NCBI RefSeq assembly: GCF_032380655.1
Contig: NZ_JAWDIY010000011.1
Location: 104,921 to 168,920, forward strand
Reading direction: 5' to 3'
Origin: Diplocloster hominis
GTDB taxonomy: Bacteria > Bacillota > Clostridia > Lachnospirales > Lachnospiraceae
DNA: 64,000 nt
Part shown: positions 52,297 through 60,404 of the stretch, one piece after another
How the letters are laid out: each line of letters begins with the position of its first letter
Numbering within the stretch: position 1 is the first letter of the stretch
The notes under the pieces: generated by a model
Database searches by the model: none
Told to the model about the DNA's origin: nothing
What the model saw: the letters and a program-made list of their open reading frames with translations, nothing else
Translations under genes and position numbers: made by a program

Positions 52297-52846
52297 GGGA
52301 CGGGAGCGGATCGCTTGTGGCCGGGGCTTCGAATGGGGTACGTCAGATGGGTGAAATCTCACGGGCTCCGGGACGCCTCTTTCCCGGGTTTGGGTGGGAC
52401 CGCCCTTAAGGCTGGGGACAGCAGGCGGTATCCGGGGACTCTCCCGACGGCCGGGTTCTTTTGTGTCTCCTGGGGAGCGCATAGGGCGGCTGAGCATCCG
52501 CTTAGTGAAATCGGAAAGCCAGGTTCAGGATGACCGGCGGACTTCACGTCCGACGGGCAAGAGCCTCTGAACCGGGAACACATCCTGTGTTCCTGGTGAA
52601 TAGGCTCGGTTCCTGAACCTGGCTTTTCGATTTCACTTAGCGGATGCCAGCGCAAGCCCTAAGCGCTCCCCAGGAGACACAAAAGAACCCGGCCGCCGGG
52701 AGCGTCCCCGGATACCGCCTGCTGTCCCCAGCCTTAAGGGCGGTCCCACCCAAACCCGGGAAAGAGGCGTCCCGGAGTCTGCGAGGTTTCATCCATCTGA
52801 CGTACCCCATTCGGAGCCCCGGCCACAAGCGATCCGCTCCCGTCCC
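52297..52846. repeat. Large hairpin element C (about 550 bases)
   Basis: A second, unrelated long palindrome runs from GGGACGGGAGCGGATCGC (52297) to its complement ending at 52846. Sections such as TCTCCTGGGGAGCGC, CGCTTAGTGAAATCG and GAAAGCCAGGTTCAGGA each recur as complements in the right arm. The centre is GGAACACA-TCC-TGTGTTCC (52575-52593). The left arm carries an extra small hairpin (CGGCGGAC/GTCCG near 52540). Open frames that cross it on both strands are products of the palindrome. The gap 52086-52296 between A and C shows no gene I can support, and short CAGGCTC repeats follow at 52850-52880. Confidence 0.9.
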
Positions 52847-52909
52847 TTTCCAGGCTCCAGGCTCCAGACTCCAGGCTCCCGCCGCCTAAGCAGTCACAAA
52901 CGATAAACA

Positions 52910-54565
52910 TTATTTTTTCTGAACATATTTTAGACAGTCAAGTGTTACTGCTACTATGATGATGATACCTTCAAAAACAAACTGCAGGTTGGTGTCGATA
53001 CCGAGGATGGTAAGGGAATAGGTGAGGGCGGTGAAAATCAGCACACCGACGACCACACCGGATATCTTGCCGATACCACCGGTGAAAGACACGCCGCCTA
53101 CTACGCAGGCTGCGATCGCATCCATCTCCCAGCCCTGACCATAGGCGGCAGATCCGGAACCAACCATTCTGGCACATTCCAGCCAGGCGCCGAACCCGTA
53201 GAGGATACCTGCCAGAATGAACGCTCCCACTGTTACACGGAATACCGAGATACCGGAAACGGCTGCCGCCTCCGGGTTTCCTCCAACCGCATACAGATTT
53301 TTACCAAAGGTTGTTTTGTTCCAAATGAACCATATAATGATAATTGCCGCTACTGCCCATAGGATAATCGTGGGGAAATTGTTTAGTTTCGGAATAATCA
53401 TGCTGGGAATGGTCGGTTCTATAGCGCCGAAGGACACGCCTTTGGTCGCGTAGGTTACCAGTCCAAATATGACCAGCATATTTGCCATGGTTGATATGAA
53501 GGGATGCATTTTAAATTTTGCAGTAAAGAAACCTGCAATTGCGGTGAAGCAGGTACATAAAAGTGTACACATGATCAGTGCGAATATCACTCTTACACCG
53601 ATGGGCATCCCTGTGAAATCAAAAATATGTCCAAACACTCCTCCTGTATTAATGCCCTGATGCATAATAATCGTTGCTGTTGTCATACCCATACCAATCA
53701 TTCGGCCAATGGAAAGGTCCGTGCCGGTCAGGAGGATCAGACCCGCTACACCAAGCGCCAGAAACATCCGCGGCGAAGCCTGCTGGAGAATATTTAATAC
53801 ATTGTTATAAGTAAGAAGTGGTGAATTTTTCACCGCCGGCGTAATAATACACAGCATGATAAAAATCAGGATAATAGCAATATATAAGCCATTCTGCAGA
53901 AGAAATGTTCTGCGGTTGAAGACATATTTGTAATTTTCCCATTTTTGTGCTCTTGACTCCATAAAGGTGAATTTTGACATCCGGAGCAGGTCGATCAGAT
54001 GATATTTGTAGTTATAAGCCGCATGTCTTCTGTCCTTTATCTGCTGAAGATCTTTATCCAGTTTCATCTTCGCGTCGAACAGCCGGTTCTTATAGACATA
54101 CTTTTCATCTTTTAATTCTTTATGGTCGGTAATTTTGGATACAATTTCCTGATGCTCTTTTTGCAGTTCCTCAAGCATCTTGCGGTATTGTTCCTTGGCG
54201 CATGCTTTTTCCTGCTCGCAGCTTGCTTTTACCGGCTGATAATATTCCTGGTCGAAATGTGCCTTGAGATAAGCCTCCGCATCTGCTATTAATTTTGAGA
54301 TTTCGTCTTTGTTTTTTTCTTTTATTTCTTTTGCTTTGTTCAGGACGTCCTGGACTTCGGCAATCTTGGCATCCCTTTCTTCTTTGGTAAGGTTACGATC
54401 CCTCTTTATCCCGTCAATTTGGTTTTGACAAGAGAGAACCTTGTCTATGCCATCCACTCTGAGGCTGTCAATCTTTTCCTGAATCGCGCCCACATAAGCC
54501 TCGATTGGCTGACGCAGCTGCATTTCCTGGTCAGCCGTTAGAATTTTACTGTTTTCTTTCGCCAT
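52910..54565 (-). CDS. mglC: Galactose-type ABC permease MglC with N-terminal coiled-coil extension
   Basis: This 551-residue protein has a typical MglC permease of about 335 residues at its C-terminal end (AGLILLTGTDLSIGRMIGMG, HPFISTMANMLVIFGLVTYA, AVGGNPEAAAVSGISVFRVT, DAIAACVVGGVSFTGGIGKI). In front lie about 215 cytoplasmic residues rich in Lys, Glu, Gln and Asp. They look like long helices or coiled coil (VQDVLNKAKEIKEKNKDEIS, QYRKMLEELQKEHQEIVSKI), and the first membrane helix starts at about 224. No start codon or ribosome site internal to the extension stands out, so it is probably translated. It could contact the ATPase or a cytoskeletal or sensing partner. Confidence 0.9.
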   Translation of the reverse strand: MAKENSKILTADQEMQLRQPIEAYVGAIQEKIDSLRVDGIDKVLSCQNQIDGIKRDRNLTKEERDAKIAEVQDVLNKAKEIKEKNKDEISKLIADAEAYLKAHFDQEYYQPVKASCEQEKACAKEQYRKMLEELQKEHQEIVSKITDHKELKDEKYVYKNRLFDAKMKLDKDLQQIKDRRHAAYNYKYHLIDLLRMSKFTFMESRAQKWENYKYVFNRRTFLLQNGLYIAIILIFIMLCIITPAVKNSPLLTYNNVLNILQQASPRMFLALGVAGLILLTGTDLSIGRMIGMGMTTATIIMHQGINTGGVFGHIFDFTGMPIGVRVIFALIMCTLLCTCFTAIAGFFTAKFKMHPFISTMANMLVIFGLVTYATKGVSFGAIEPTIPSMIIPKLNNFPTIILWAVAAIIIIWFIWNKTTFGKNLYAVGGNPEAAAVSGISVFRVTVGAFILAGILYGFGAWLECARMVGSGSAAYGQGWEMDAIAACVVGGVSFTGGIGKISGVVVGVLIFTALTYSLTILGIDTNLQFVFEGIIIIVAVTLDCLKYVQKK

Positions 54566-54586
54566 ATCTATCGCTCCCCCATATTA

Positions 54587-56095
54587 TTATAGGTATTTTG
54601 CACTGAGCCTTAGAAGCTCCTCCTGATCTGTCTCTTTGGTATTCACAATTCCGGAAAGGCGTCCATTTGACATTACACCTATACGATTCGTAATTCCCAG
54701 AATTTCCGGCATTTCAGATGAAACAACTATAACCGTCTTTCCCTGCTTCGCCATATTAATAATCAAATCATATATTTCGTATTTCGCACCAACATCGATT
54801 CCTCTTGTCGGTTCGTCCATCATAAAAATCTGGGGGGCCCGCTCCAGCCATTTGCCAAAAATAACTTTCTGCTGATTGCCTCCCGAAAGGCTCGACATCA
54901 TATCTTCCGGACCCATACATTTCGTATGCATGGTTTTAATTTCCTTTCCGGTTGCCTTTATCATTTTTGCATCAGAAAGCGCGAATCCGGACTTGTATTG
55001 TTCCAGATTTGCGATCGTGGTATTGAATGTAATATTGCCCTTCAGGAAAAGCCCGTTGGCCTTACGCTCCTCGGTAATCATGGCAAACCCGTGTTCCATC
55101 GCTTCCTTTGCATTGCTAAAGTTCATCAGACGGTTATTCAGGTAGACACGTCCCGCCGCTCTGGTACGGACACCAAAGATCGTCTCCAAAAGCTCTGTCC
55201 GTCCTGCTCCAACCAGACCGTACAGCCCGAATATTTCTCCTTCCCTCACATCGAAGGAAATATCCTGTAAATGAGGCTCAAACTTAGTGGACAGATTCTG
55301 CACAGAAAAAATCACATCTTTAGGTGTATTGTCCACCGGAGGAAAGCGGTTTTCAAGGGAACGTCCAACCATGGCCGCGATCAGCTCATTCATGTTCGTA
55401 TCCCTGGTACTCTTTGTCATGACGAGATTCCCGTCCCGGAGCACCGATATCTCATCACAAATTTCAAATACTTCATCCATTTTATGAGAAATATAGATCA
55501 GGGAGATCCCCTGTTCTTTTAGCATTCTCATCATCTCAAAAAGTTTATCCACCTCCTGTACCGTCAGGGAGGAGGTCGGCTCGTCAAGAACAATCACTTT
55601 GGAATTATAGGATATCGCTTTGGCGATTTCACACATCTGCCTCTGCGATACAGACATGTTCCGCATGGGCTGAGTGACATTAACAGTCATGCCCAGTTTC
55701 CGAAACAGCTCAGAGGCTTCCTTTTTCATCCTGCCTTCATCCACTATACCCATGGAATTCACCGGATAACGTCCGAGGAACAGATTATCAATTACATTTC
55801 TTTCCAGACATTGATTCAATTCCTGGTGAACCATCGCAATACCGTTTTCAAGGGCATCTTTTGGCCCGGAAAAACTTACTTCCTTTCCCTCAAGGAAGAT
55901 TTTGCCCTCATCCTTTTGATAGGTACCAAAAAGACACTTCATCATCGTCGACTTACCGGCACCATTTTCCCCCATAAGACCCATGACAGTTCCGCGTTTC
56001 ACATCCAGACTGATATGATCCAGGACTCTATTCCTGCCAAAGGACTTACTCATGCCGTTGATCGATAAGACAATATCAGCTTTCTTATCTTCCAT
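54587..56095 (-). CDS. mglA: Galactose-type ABC ATPase MglA
   Basis: This 502-residue, two-domain ATPase has in domain 1 Walker A LMGENGAGKSTMM, MVHQELNQCLERN, SVSQRQMCEIAKAI and VIVLDEPTSSLTVQEVD. Domain 2 has GLYGLVGAGRTELLETIFG, LSGGNQQKVIFGKWLERAPQ and FMMDEPTRGIDVGAKYEIYD. The MglA-like phrase HGFAMITEERKANGLFLKGN is present. It is 21 bases before mglC and about 210 bases after mglB, with a hairpin between. Confidence 0.95.
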   Translation of the reverse strand: MEDKKADIVLSINGMSKSFGRNRVLDHISLDVKRGTVMGLMGENGAGKSTMMKCLFGTYQKDEGKIFLEGKEVSFSGPKDALENGIAMVHQELNQCLERNVIDNLFLGRYPVNSMGIVDEGRMKKEASELFRKLGMTVNVTQPMRNMSVSQRQMCEIAKAISYNSKVIVLDEPTSSLTVQEVDKLFEMMRMLKEQGISLIYISHKMDEVFEICDEISVLRDGNLVMTKSTRDTNMNELIAAMVGRSLENRFPPVDNTPKDVIFSVQNLSTKFEPHLQDISFDVREGEIFGLYGLVGAGRTELLETIFGVRTRAAGRVYLNNRLMNFSNAKEAMEHGFAMITEERKANGLFLKGNITFNTTIANLEQYKSGFALSDAKMIKATGKEIKTMHTKCMGPEDMMSSLSGGNQQKVIFGKWLERAPQIFMMDEPTRGIDVGAKYEIYDLIINMAKQGKTVIVVSSEMPEILGITNRIGVMSNGRLSGIVNTKETDQEELLRLSAKYL

Positions 56096-56251
56096 ACTTT
56101 TACTTGTATGATGTTTTCAACGAAATACATCATATTCCTTTCTTTATAATATCGTGGTTACATGTATCCCGCTGTTAGCGGAATTTATTTTTTTCTGTTC
56201 ATAGAGTTTGAAAAAGACACCTGCAGAGAGCTGAATGGATTTTAAATAAGG

Positions 56252-56280
56252 TGTTAGGGAGAATACTATTCTCCCTAACA
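56252..56280 (-). terminator. Hairpin between mglB and mglA
   Basis: TGTTAGGGAGAAT and ATTCTCCCTAACA form a perfect 13-base stem with a 3-base loop, inside a weaker outer stem (AATGGAT/ATCCATT). The T-run is poor (CCTTATTT), so it may act as an attenuator or an mRNA-stabilising end that keeps mglB in excess. Confidence 0.65.
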
Positions 56281-56306
56281 GCCCATCCATTCTGTTTTAA
56301 CAGCTA

Positions 56307-57638
56307 TTATTGACTAAGCAAAGATGTATAAGAGGCCGCATTATCTGTCTTAACCATATTAATGGCAAATGCATCATACTGGCCTGGATTTCCGAGACGG
56401 TTTGTGATATTGGACTCTGTCTGTCCATCACCGCCGATGTAATCAACCTCAAGATTCAACAGATCGTCATAGTTCTGAAGAAGCGGCTGATATGTGGAAC
56501 TTAAGAAGTTATCAGCGGCATTGTAAATATCCAGCCATACCTTCTTAGAAGGATGCGCGCTTGCGTCAAGCTGTTTGGATACAGGCTCATATACCTTTGT
56601 GGAATCAGAAAAATCCTGGTAATTATCACTGGTAACCGCCACATTCAACGCGTAATAGGAACGTTCCGCCTCTTTGTACACATATACGTCTGAAGACAGG
56701 ACATTGCCCGCCTCGTCCGCAGTGCCAATACCGGTATCAATATCAACTCCGTCAAGAGCATTCCTAAGAACACGAAGAGTCAAATATGCCTGTACATCCG
56801 CGTGCTGGCTGATTGTTCCGCCATAGCCTTCCGCGATCGCTGCCACCGCATCGTTGTTGGCATCATAACCAAAGGTAGGAACCTTGTTATCCTTTGACCA
56901 TGCATTGAACATAGACATTCCCATACCATCGTTATTGGAAACGACTACATCAATCTGATCGCCAAAAGAAGAGGACCAGGTACCAATCGTATTTCCTGCT
57001 GTAGCCGCATCCCAGGTTGCACCTGCAGAGTTTTTCATTTCCTGGGAAGCAAGCTCGCGGACAACATAAGTTTTCCCGCCCACCTCAAGGCTTCCGTCCT
57101 GTACTGCAGCTGCTGAACCATCTGTGTTTGTACCGATCGGCTCACTATTGACATTTCCGTCTTTGTCGACCCCTGTGCCAAGGGCTTTACGGACACCCCT
57201 TGTACGCGCGATGGAATCATTATGGCCGATGTCACCGATCGCCAGCACATAGCCAATGGTTCCATCTCCATTGCGGTCGATCTTGTCGATATTTTTCTCA
57301 ATATAATCTTTGACCATTGTCCCCTGAAGTTCAGCGCCCTGATTTGCATCAAAGCCTACATAATATGTATTGTCATTGAAGGTCAAAGCTGCCATATCGA
57401 GTTCCCCGGTAGAGCTGTTGGACGGCTGACGGTTAAACCACACCAGGGGTTTGTCCTTGTTTGCCACCTCTGCCCCGGAATCCGCCGGCTTCGACTGATC
57501 CGTCTGATCTGACTGCTCCGTCTGTTCCGGCTGTTTGGATGTGTCCGCCTCACCCGACGAAGAATTGTCTGAACCGCACGCGGTCATGGAAAAGGTAAGC
57601 AGTGCCGCCATCATCATTAAAACCACTTTTTTCTTCAT
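56307..57638 (-). CDS. mglB: Galactose-type binding lipoprotein MglB, apparently circularly permuted
   Basis: This 443-residue lipoprotein has signal peptide and lipid-modified C21, then a Gln/Ser/Asp linker to about 60. The mature part does not start with the normal first strand of MglB. It starts with what is normally residue 85 onwards: LVWFNRQPS (N69), YYVGFDANQG, calcium loop DRNGDGTIG (121-128), DIGHNDSIARTR (H139, D141, R145), VSNNDGM (N235) and FGYDA (D259). The missing first unit appears at the C-terminus: KKVWLDIYNAADNFLSSTYQ (D376, F378), then DGQTESNITNRLG and YDAFAINMVK. Every ligand residue known from E. coli MglB has a counterpart, but in rotated order. It feeds MglA and MglC. 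Confidence 0.92.
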   Translation of the reverse strand: MKKKVVLMMMAALLTFSMTACGSDNSSSGEADTSKQPEQTEQSDQTDQSKPADSGAEVANKDKPLVWFNRQPSNSSTGELDMAALTFNDNTYYVGFDANQGAELQGTMVKDYIEKNIDKIDRNGDGTIGYVLAIGDIGHNDSIARTRGVRKALGTGVDKDGNVNSEPIGTNTDGSAAAVQDGSLEVGGKTYVVRELASQEMKNSAGATWDAATAGNTIGTWSSSFGDQIDVVVSNNDGMGMSMFNAWSKDNKVPTFGYDANNDAVAAIAEGYGGTISQHADVQAYLTLRVLRNALDGVDIDTGIGTADEAGNVLSSDVYVYKEAERSYYALNVAVTSDNYQDFSDSTKVYEPVSKQLDASAHPSKKVWLDIYNAADNFLSSTYQPLLQNYDDLLNLEVDYIGGDGQTESNITNRLGNPGQYDAFAINMVKTDNAASYTSLLSQ

Positions 57639-57936
57639 AAACTTTTTCTCCCTTTCTACACTCTTTGTTCATGTGTTTTGTTGATGTTTCCAGTATATTC
57701 AATTCAGATCAAAGAAAACATAGAATATTTTTTGCTTTCCATTGAAATTTTTAAGATACTATTGGTCATATATAGCAAAACAAAAAGTAATTTTCCGTTT
57801 TTTTGCGTCTAATGTCCTAAACCCGGAGGAGGGAAGCGGAGTGGTTCCTCCGCTGACTGACGACAACGCGGCAGATGACAAAACAGGCAGTGCTGATACT
57901 ATGGTTTCTGGCCGGATGGAGCACTAGCATTTCTGC

Positions 57937-57989
57937 AAAAAAATAGACGCTGCCGGGTTTTATCTGTGAATCTATACCCGGCAGCATCT
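57937..57989 (-). terminator. Terminator-like hairpin 2 downstream of the Rpn gene
   Basis: AGACGCTGCCGGGT and ACCCGGCAGCATCT pair with one G-T position around a 17-base loop. On the minus strand the stem is followed by ATTTTTTT. The remaining part of 57639-57936 holds the mglB leader; a -10 like TATACT at about 57692 lacks a clear -35. I see no gene there. Confidence 0.7.
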
Positions 57990-58022
57990 GAATTTTTGTA
58001 TCCGCTCTACTTCTCCAGTTCA

Positions 58023-58052
58023 AAACGCAGCGGTCATACGTCCGCTGCGTTT
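58023..58052 (-). terminator. Terminator-like hairpin 1 downstream of the Rpn gene
   Basis: AAACGCAGCGG and CCGCTGCGTTT form a perfect 11-base stem with an 8-base loop, about 20 bases after the Rpn stop. It ends TTTT on the minus strand. Confidence 0.7.
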
Positions 58053-58074
58053 CTCTAATAAAATGATTCTATGC

Positions 58075-58962
58075 TTATATTCCAAACTCTTCAAACAGGG
58101 TCTGCTGATACTGCTTATCTATGGAGGCACGAATGATGTCTTCCGTTCTTCCGGCCTCAGCCAACTTCGCATTGAGTGCATTTACTCTGTCTTGTCCTTG
58201 TTCAACCCCTTTTTCAATGCCTTTTTCAATGCCCTTCTCAATCCCATCTTCCATCAGCATCTGCCCTAATCTTGTCATAGCCATAACCTCCTTTATTTCC
58301 TGTAAATCCATATCATCCAGCAATTTATTTGCCAGAGCATACAGAACGGCCTGCATTTTTACCAGCTCTTCCTTGTCGACTTCTGCTTTGGACTTGCTCA
58401 AGATAACGATACTTTCCCTGATTCTCTCCTTATTTGGCATAGTCCCTCCCATCAGCGGACTCAAAAGCATCGGCAGCAAGTCATCCTTCTTAAGCGATTC
58501 CCTTTTTCCTATCTTTTCATAAAGTCCCTCAAAAATTTCATCCGCGTCTTTCTCTTTCATATGGACAATTTTCACCCGGTATGTATTCAGGCCTTCTGTG
58601 AGTTCTGAACGGATATGCCTGACTCTTGCCGTACAGATTACACAGGTAATCACCGGGACTTGATACGTCCTGCTGGTTGCCGCCTCATACTCCCGGAATC
58701 TCTTTAAATCTGCGATCTGTATGGGATCGCTCTCGAACTCCAGATGAAGCCACATCCCGTCCTCCAGCTCATAATTAAAGTCCTGGAACATCTTCCTGGC
58801 CTCCAAATGAACGGTTTCCGTCGGGACGATGGCAGCCACCTTCTGTTCCACCCCTAAATAATGCAGCAACTCCTCTCCAAAATACTGAGCCGCCGTTTTC
58901 ATCGCCAGATCTTCCAAATGAATATAATCTTCAGACGGCTCTTGTCTTTGGTTTTCTTTCAT
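58075..58962 (-). CDS. Rpn-family (PD-(D/E)XK) recombination-promoting nuclease-like protein
   Basis: This 295-residue protein resembles the Rpn/transposase_31 group. The N-terminal half has LAMKTAAQYFGEELLHYLGV, then FNYELEDGMWLHLEFESDP (candidate catalytic D68? E-D/E-F-E), and RFREYEAATSRTYQVPVITC. Residues 175-235 are helical. The C-terminus has the family's typical in-frame short repeat GIEKGIEKGIEKGVEQGQ. Rpn proteins are DNA endonucleases that vary in length through such repeats and are linked to phage defence in E. coli. I could not confirm every catalytic residue. It has its own strong promoter. Confidence 0.75.
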   Translation of the reverse strand: MKENQRQEPSEDYIHLEDLAMKTAAQYFGEELLHYLGVEQKVAAIVPTETVHLEARKMFQDFNYELEDGMWLHLEFESDPIQIADLKRFREYEAATSRTYQVPVITCVICTARVRHIRSELTEGLNTYRVKIVHMKEKDADEIFEGLYEKIGKRESLKKDDLLPMLLSPLMGGTMPNKERIRESIVILSKSKAEVDKEELVKMQAVLYALANKLLDDMDLQEIKEVMAMTRLGQMLMEDGIEKGIEKGIEKGVEQGQDRVNALNAKLAEAGRTEDIIRASIDKQYQQTLFEEFGI

Positions 58963-59020
58963 ATAGCCTGCCTTTCCAAAGCCATATGAGAACCTGTCTC
59001 TAATTTTCTGCTATAAGTTT

Positions 59021-59049
59021 ATTATAGTATGAAACCACATATGGTACAA
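59021..59049 (-). promoter_or_regulatory. Promoter for the Rpn-family gene
   Basis: On the minus strand TTGTAC (59049-59044) and TATAAT (59026-59021) are 17 bases apart, about 60 bases upstream of the start. The rest of 59050-59355 is A+T-rich with no gene I can support. Confidence 0.75.
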
Positions 59050-59355
59050 CAGTTAAGCTTTCTTTTGTTATTATAATTAAATGTGTATCCTATTGTTATC
59101 CTGGAATCTTTTGCCTGAATTGGCTGATACTTAATGCTGATACTTATTACCGTAAATAGAATATTTCTTCATAATTAGAGGTTGTTCCCATATCTCACTG
59201 ATAACCATACATAGAAATACCAGACAGTACATAAACTCAACTCATACCCGATATTATTTAACAAGCATATCACAAGCCTTATCATTCTTCAAGTCAAATA
59301 TATAAGCATTCTATTCTCCAAACATCTATGTCGTATCCCACGAACGCAGCATGCG

Positions 59356-59386
59356 AAAAGCCCGCCAGCCTGCATGTCTGACGGGC
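59356..59386 (-). terminator. Terminator of the glycyl radical operon
   Basis: GCCCGTCAG and CTGGCGGGC (one G-T pair) with a 9-base loop, followed by TTTT on the minus strand. It lies about 80 bases after the dehydrogenase stop. Confidence 0.7.
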
Positions 59387-59464
59387 AAAAACAGCAAAAC
59401 GATAATCTTCTTCCCGGGACTTTTCTTTTATCATATTGCCGCCTGCATCCCATGCACAAAACGG

Positions 59465-60196
59465 TTACGCAAACGGTTCCTTTGTCACCCGGTGAACTTC
59501 AATCTCATCAATCACCGCATTTGTATGCCGGTGTTCCAGATAAAAGATCACGATTTCCGCCATATCCTCCGGCAGAATCATGCCTTCCGGGCTCAGATCC
59601 GGCCGTACCGACGCGATCATATCCGTAAAGACACTACCCGGACTAATTACATGTACCCGGATATTTTCTTTAAACACCTCGTTCGCAAGTGACTTGGAAA
59701 AGCCCAGCAGCGCATGTTTGCTGGCCGCATAGACACTTTGCAGCGGATATCCTTTATGTGATACGACAGAGCCGATATTAATAATCGTAGCGAAATCGGA
59801 TTTTCTAAGATAAGGAACCGCCTTCTGACACAGGAAATACGGCGCCTGCACATTTACCTTCATAATACTTTCAAACAACTCCGGCGTCATCTCCTCCACA
59901 GGACATCTGTGAGAAAGTCCGGCATTATTAATCAGCACATCCACTCCCCCGAAAGCTGTCTGTGTCCGTTCAAGCAGCTCCTCCAAAAAATTCATATCCG
60001 ACAGGTCTCCCGGACAGACGCAGGCCTTTCCCCCTATTTGTTCCACTTTTTCAGCCACTGCCTCCAGCGCCTCTTTCCGGCGTCCTGTCAGCACGATATT
60101 CATCCCGCACTCCGCAAGTTTCTCACTCAGCACCTCGCCGATACCGCCAGCCGCGCCCGTTATGATAACCGTTTTACCCTGTAACCTGTTATTCAT
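59465..60196 (-). CDS. Short-chain dehydrogenase/reductase
   Basis: This 243-residue classical SDR has the dinucleotide motif TGAAGGIG (13-20), the NNAG motif at about 90-93, and catalytic S143, Y156 and K160 (YAASK). The basic TGRRK after strand 2 suggests NADP(H) preference. The ATG at 60196 is 5 bases after GGAGG. It follows the glycyl radical enzyme by 208 bases on the same strand, so it may reduce or oxidise a product of that enzyme. The substrate is unknown. Confidence 0.87.
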   Translation of the reverse strand: MNNRLQGKTVIITGAAGGIGEVLSEKLAECGMNIVLTGRRKEALEAVAEKVEQIGGKACVCPGDLSDMNFLEELLERTQTAFGGVDVLINNAGLSHRCPVEEMTPELFESIMKVNVQAPYFLCQKAVPYLRKSDFATIINIGSVVSHKGYPLQSVYAASKHALLGFSKSLANEVFKENIRVHVISPGSVFTDMIASVRPDLSPEGMILPEDMAEIVIFYLEHRHTNAVIDEIEVHRVTKEPFA

Positions 60197-60404
60197 GATT
60201 TCCTCCAGTCTTGCGTTTTCCCGCACAAATAGGTTTCCATTCCATTTTCCATTATAATCCATAATCCATCTTTTGCGAACTCATTATTTCATACGAAACT
60301 TTAATACCAATTATTCCTCATAGAACGAAACACAATAGTTCTACTATTACACTTCCCCCCAAGTCTAAAAGCACCGCAAAGTATAATCGGCCGTATTGCT
60401 CCTC

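Noticed and set aside
52106..52354. Small membrane-protein-like frame starting FRLVCVIICCFLIVLLVM
   Set aside because: It has no ribosome site, starts at a GTG, and its second half runs into hairpin element C. Hydrophobicity follows from T-rich sequence.
52027..52889. Several open frames on both strands (up to about 170 codons) across the hairpin elements
   Set aside because: They are mirror images of each other produced by the palindromes, have odd composition and lack ribosome sites.
57742..57927. Plus-strand 61-codon frame upstream of mglB
   Set aside because: No ribosome site and no recognisable protein; it might be a remnant, but nothing supports it.
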